A DNA stretch of 5,673 nucleotides from Planctomycetota bacterium (GTDB taxonomy: Bacteria; Planctomycetota; UBA1135; GCA-002686595), in contig JAQBVH010000259.1 of the NCBI GenBank assembly GCA_027623615.1, positions 1 to 5,673 on the forward strand, written 5' to 3'. The notes under the pieces are model-generated. The model was not told the origin of the DNA, did no database searches, and worked only from the letters and a program-made list of their open reading frames with translations. Numbering within the stretch: the first letter of the stretch is position 1; each line of letters begins with the position of its first letter. Below, one piece after another: positions 5,669 to 5,673 of this stretch. The position numbers and the translations under genes were made by a program.

Positions 5669-5673
5669 GCCCA

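Overview
The window is a high-GC, gene-dense stretch of bacterial chromosome. Lipoprotein-like and inner-membrane assembly proteins point to a Gram-negative type cell envelope. A zinc-finger anti-sigma factor paired with an ECF sigma factor, very few Shine-Dalgarno sites and a PilM/GspL-like gene would fit a planctomycete-like or other deep-branching high-GC phylum. That placement is only an impression, because nothing in the window fixes the taxonomy. No RNA genes, CRISPR arrays, insertion sequences or other mobile elements were seen.

Layout. Positions 1-393 (minus strand) hold the first 131 codons of a probable lipoprotein with HEAT-like repeats; the rest lies outside the window. It is transcribed divergently from everything else. 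The 174-base divergent gap (394-567) contains three strong inverted repeats, two of them overlapping, and no recognisable FMN riboswitch. From 568 to 5668 six plus-strand genes follow head to tail: ribBA (a riboflavin pathway bifunctional enzyme), an ECF sigma factor, a membrane anti-sigma factor with a zinc-finger motif, a small membrane-anchored Spy/CnrX-like helical protein, a PilM/GspL-like actin-fold protein with a membrane segment and a C-terminal domain, and a PilO/GspM-like single-pass protein.

How they may work together. RibBA supplies both precursors of riboflavin and is probably only a transcriptional neighbour, 29 bases before the sigma gene. The next four genes overlap one another at their stop/start codons (ATGA, GTGA, TGATG), and the last starts two bases after the previous stop with a good Shine-Dalgarno. 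The set looks co-translated. Sigma factor, anti-sigma factor and Spy/CnrX-like sensor in that order resemble the architecture of the Cnr metal-sensing system. Here the triad leads directly into inner-membrane platform proteins of a type IV pilus or type II secretion machine. The most interesting hypothesis is an envelope-signal-controlled assembly operon; it rests on gene order and domain recognition by eye.
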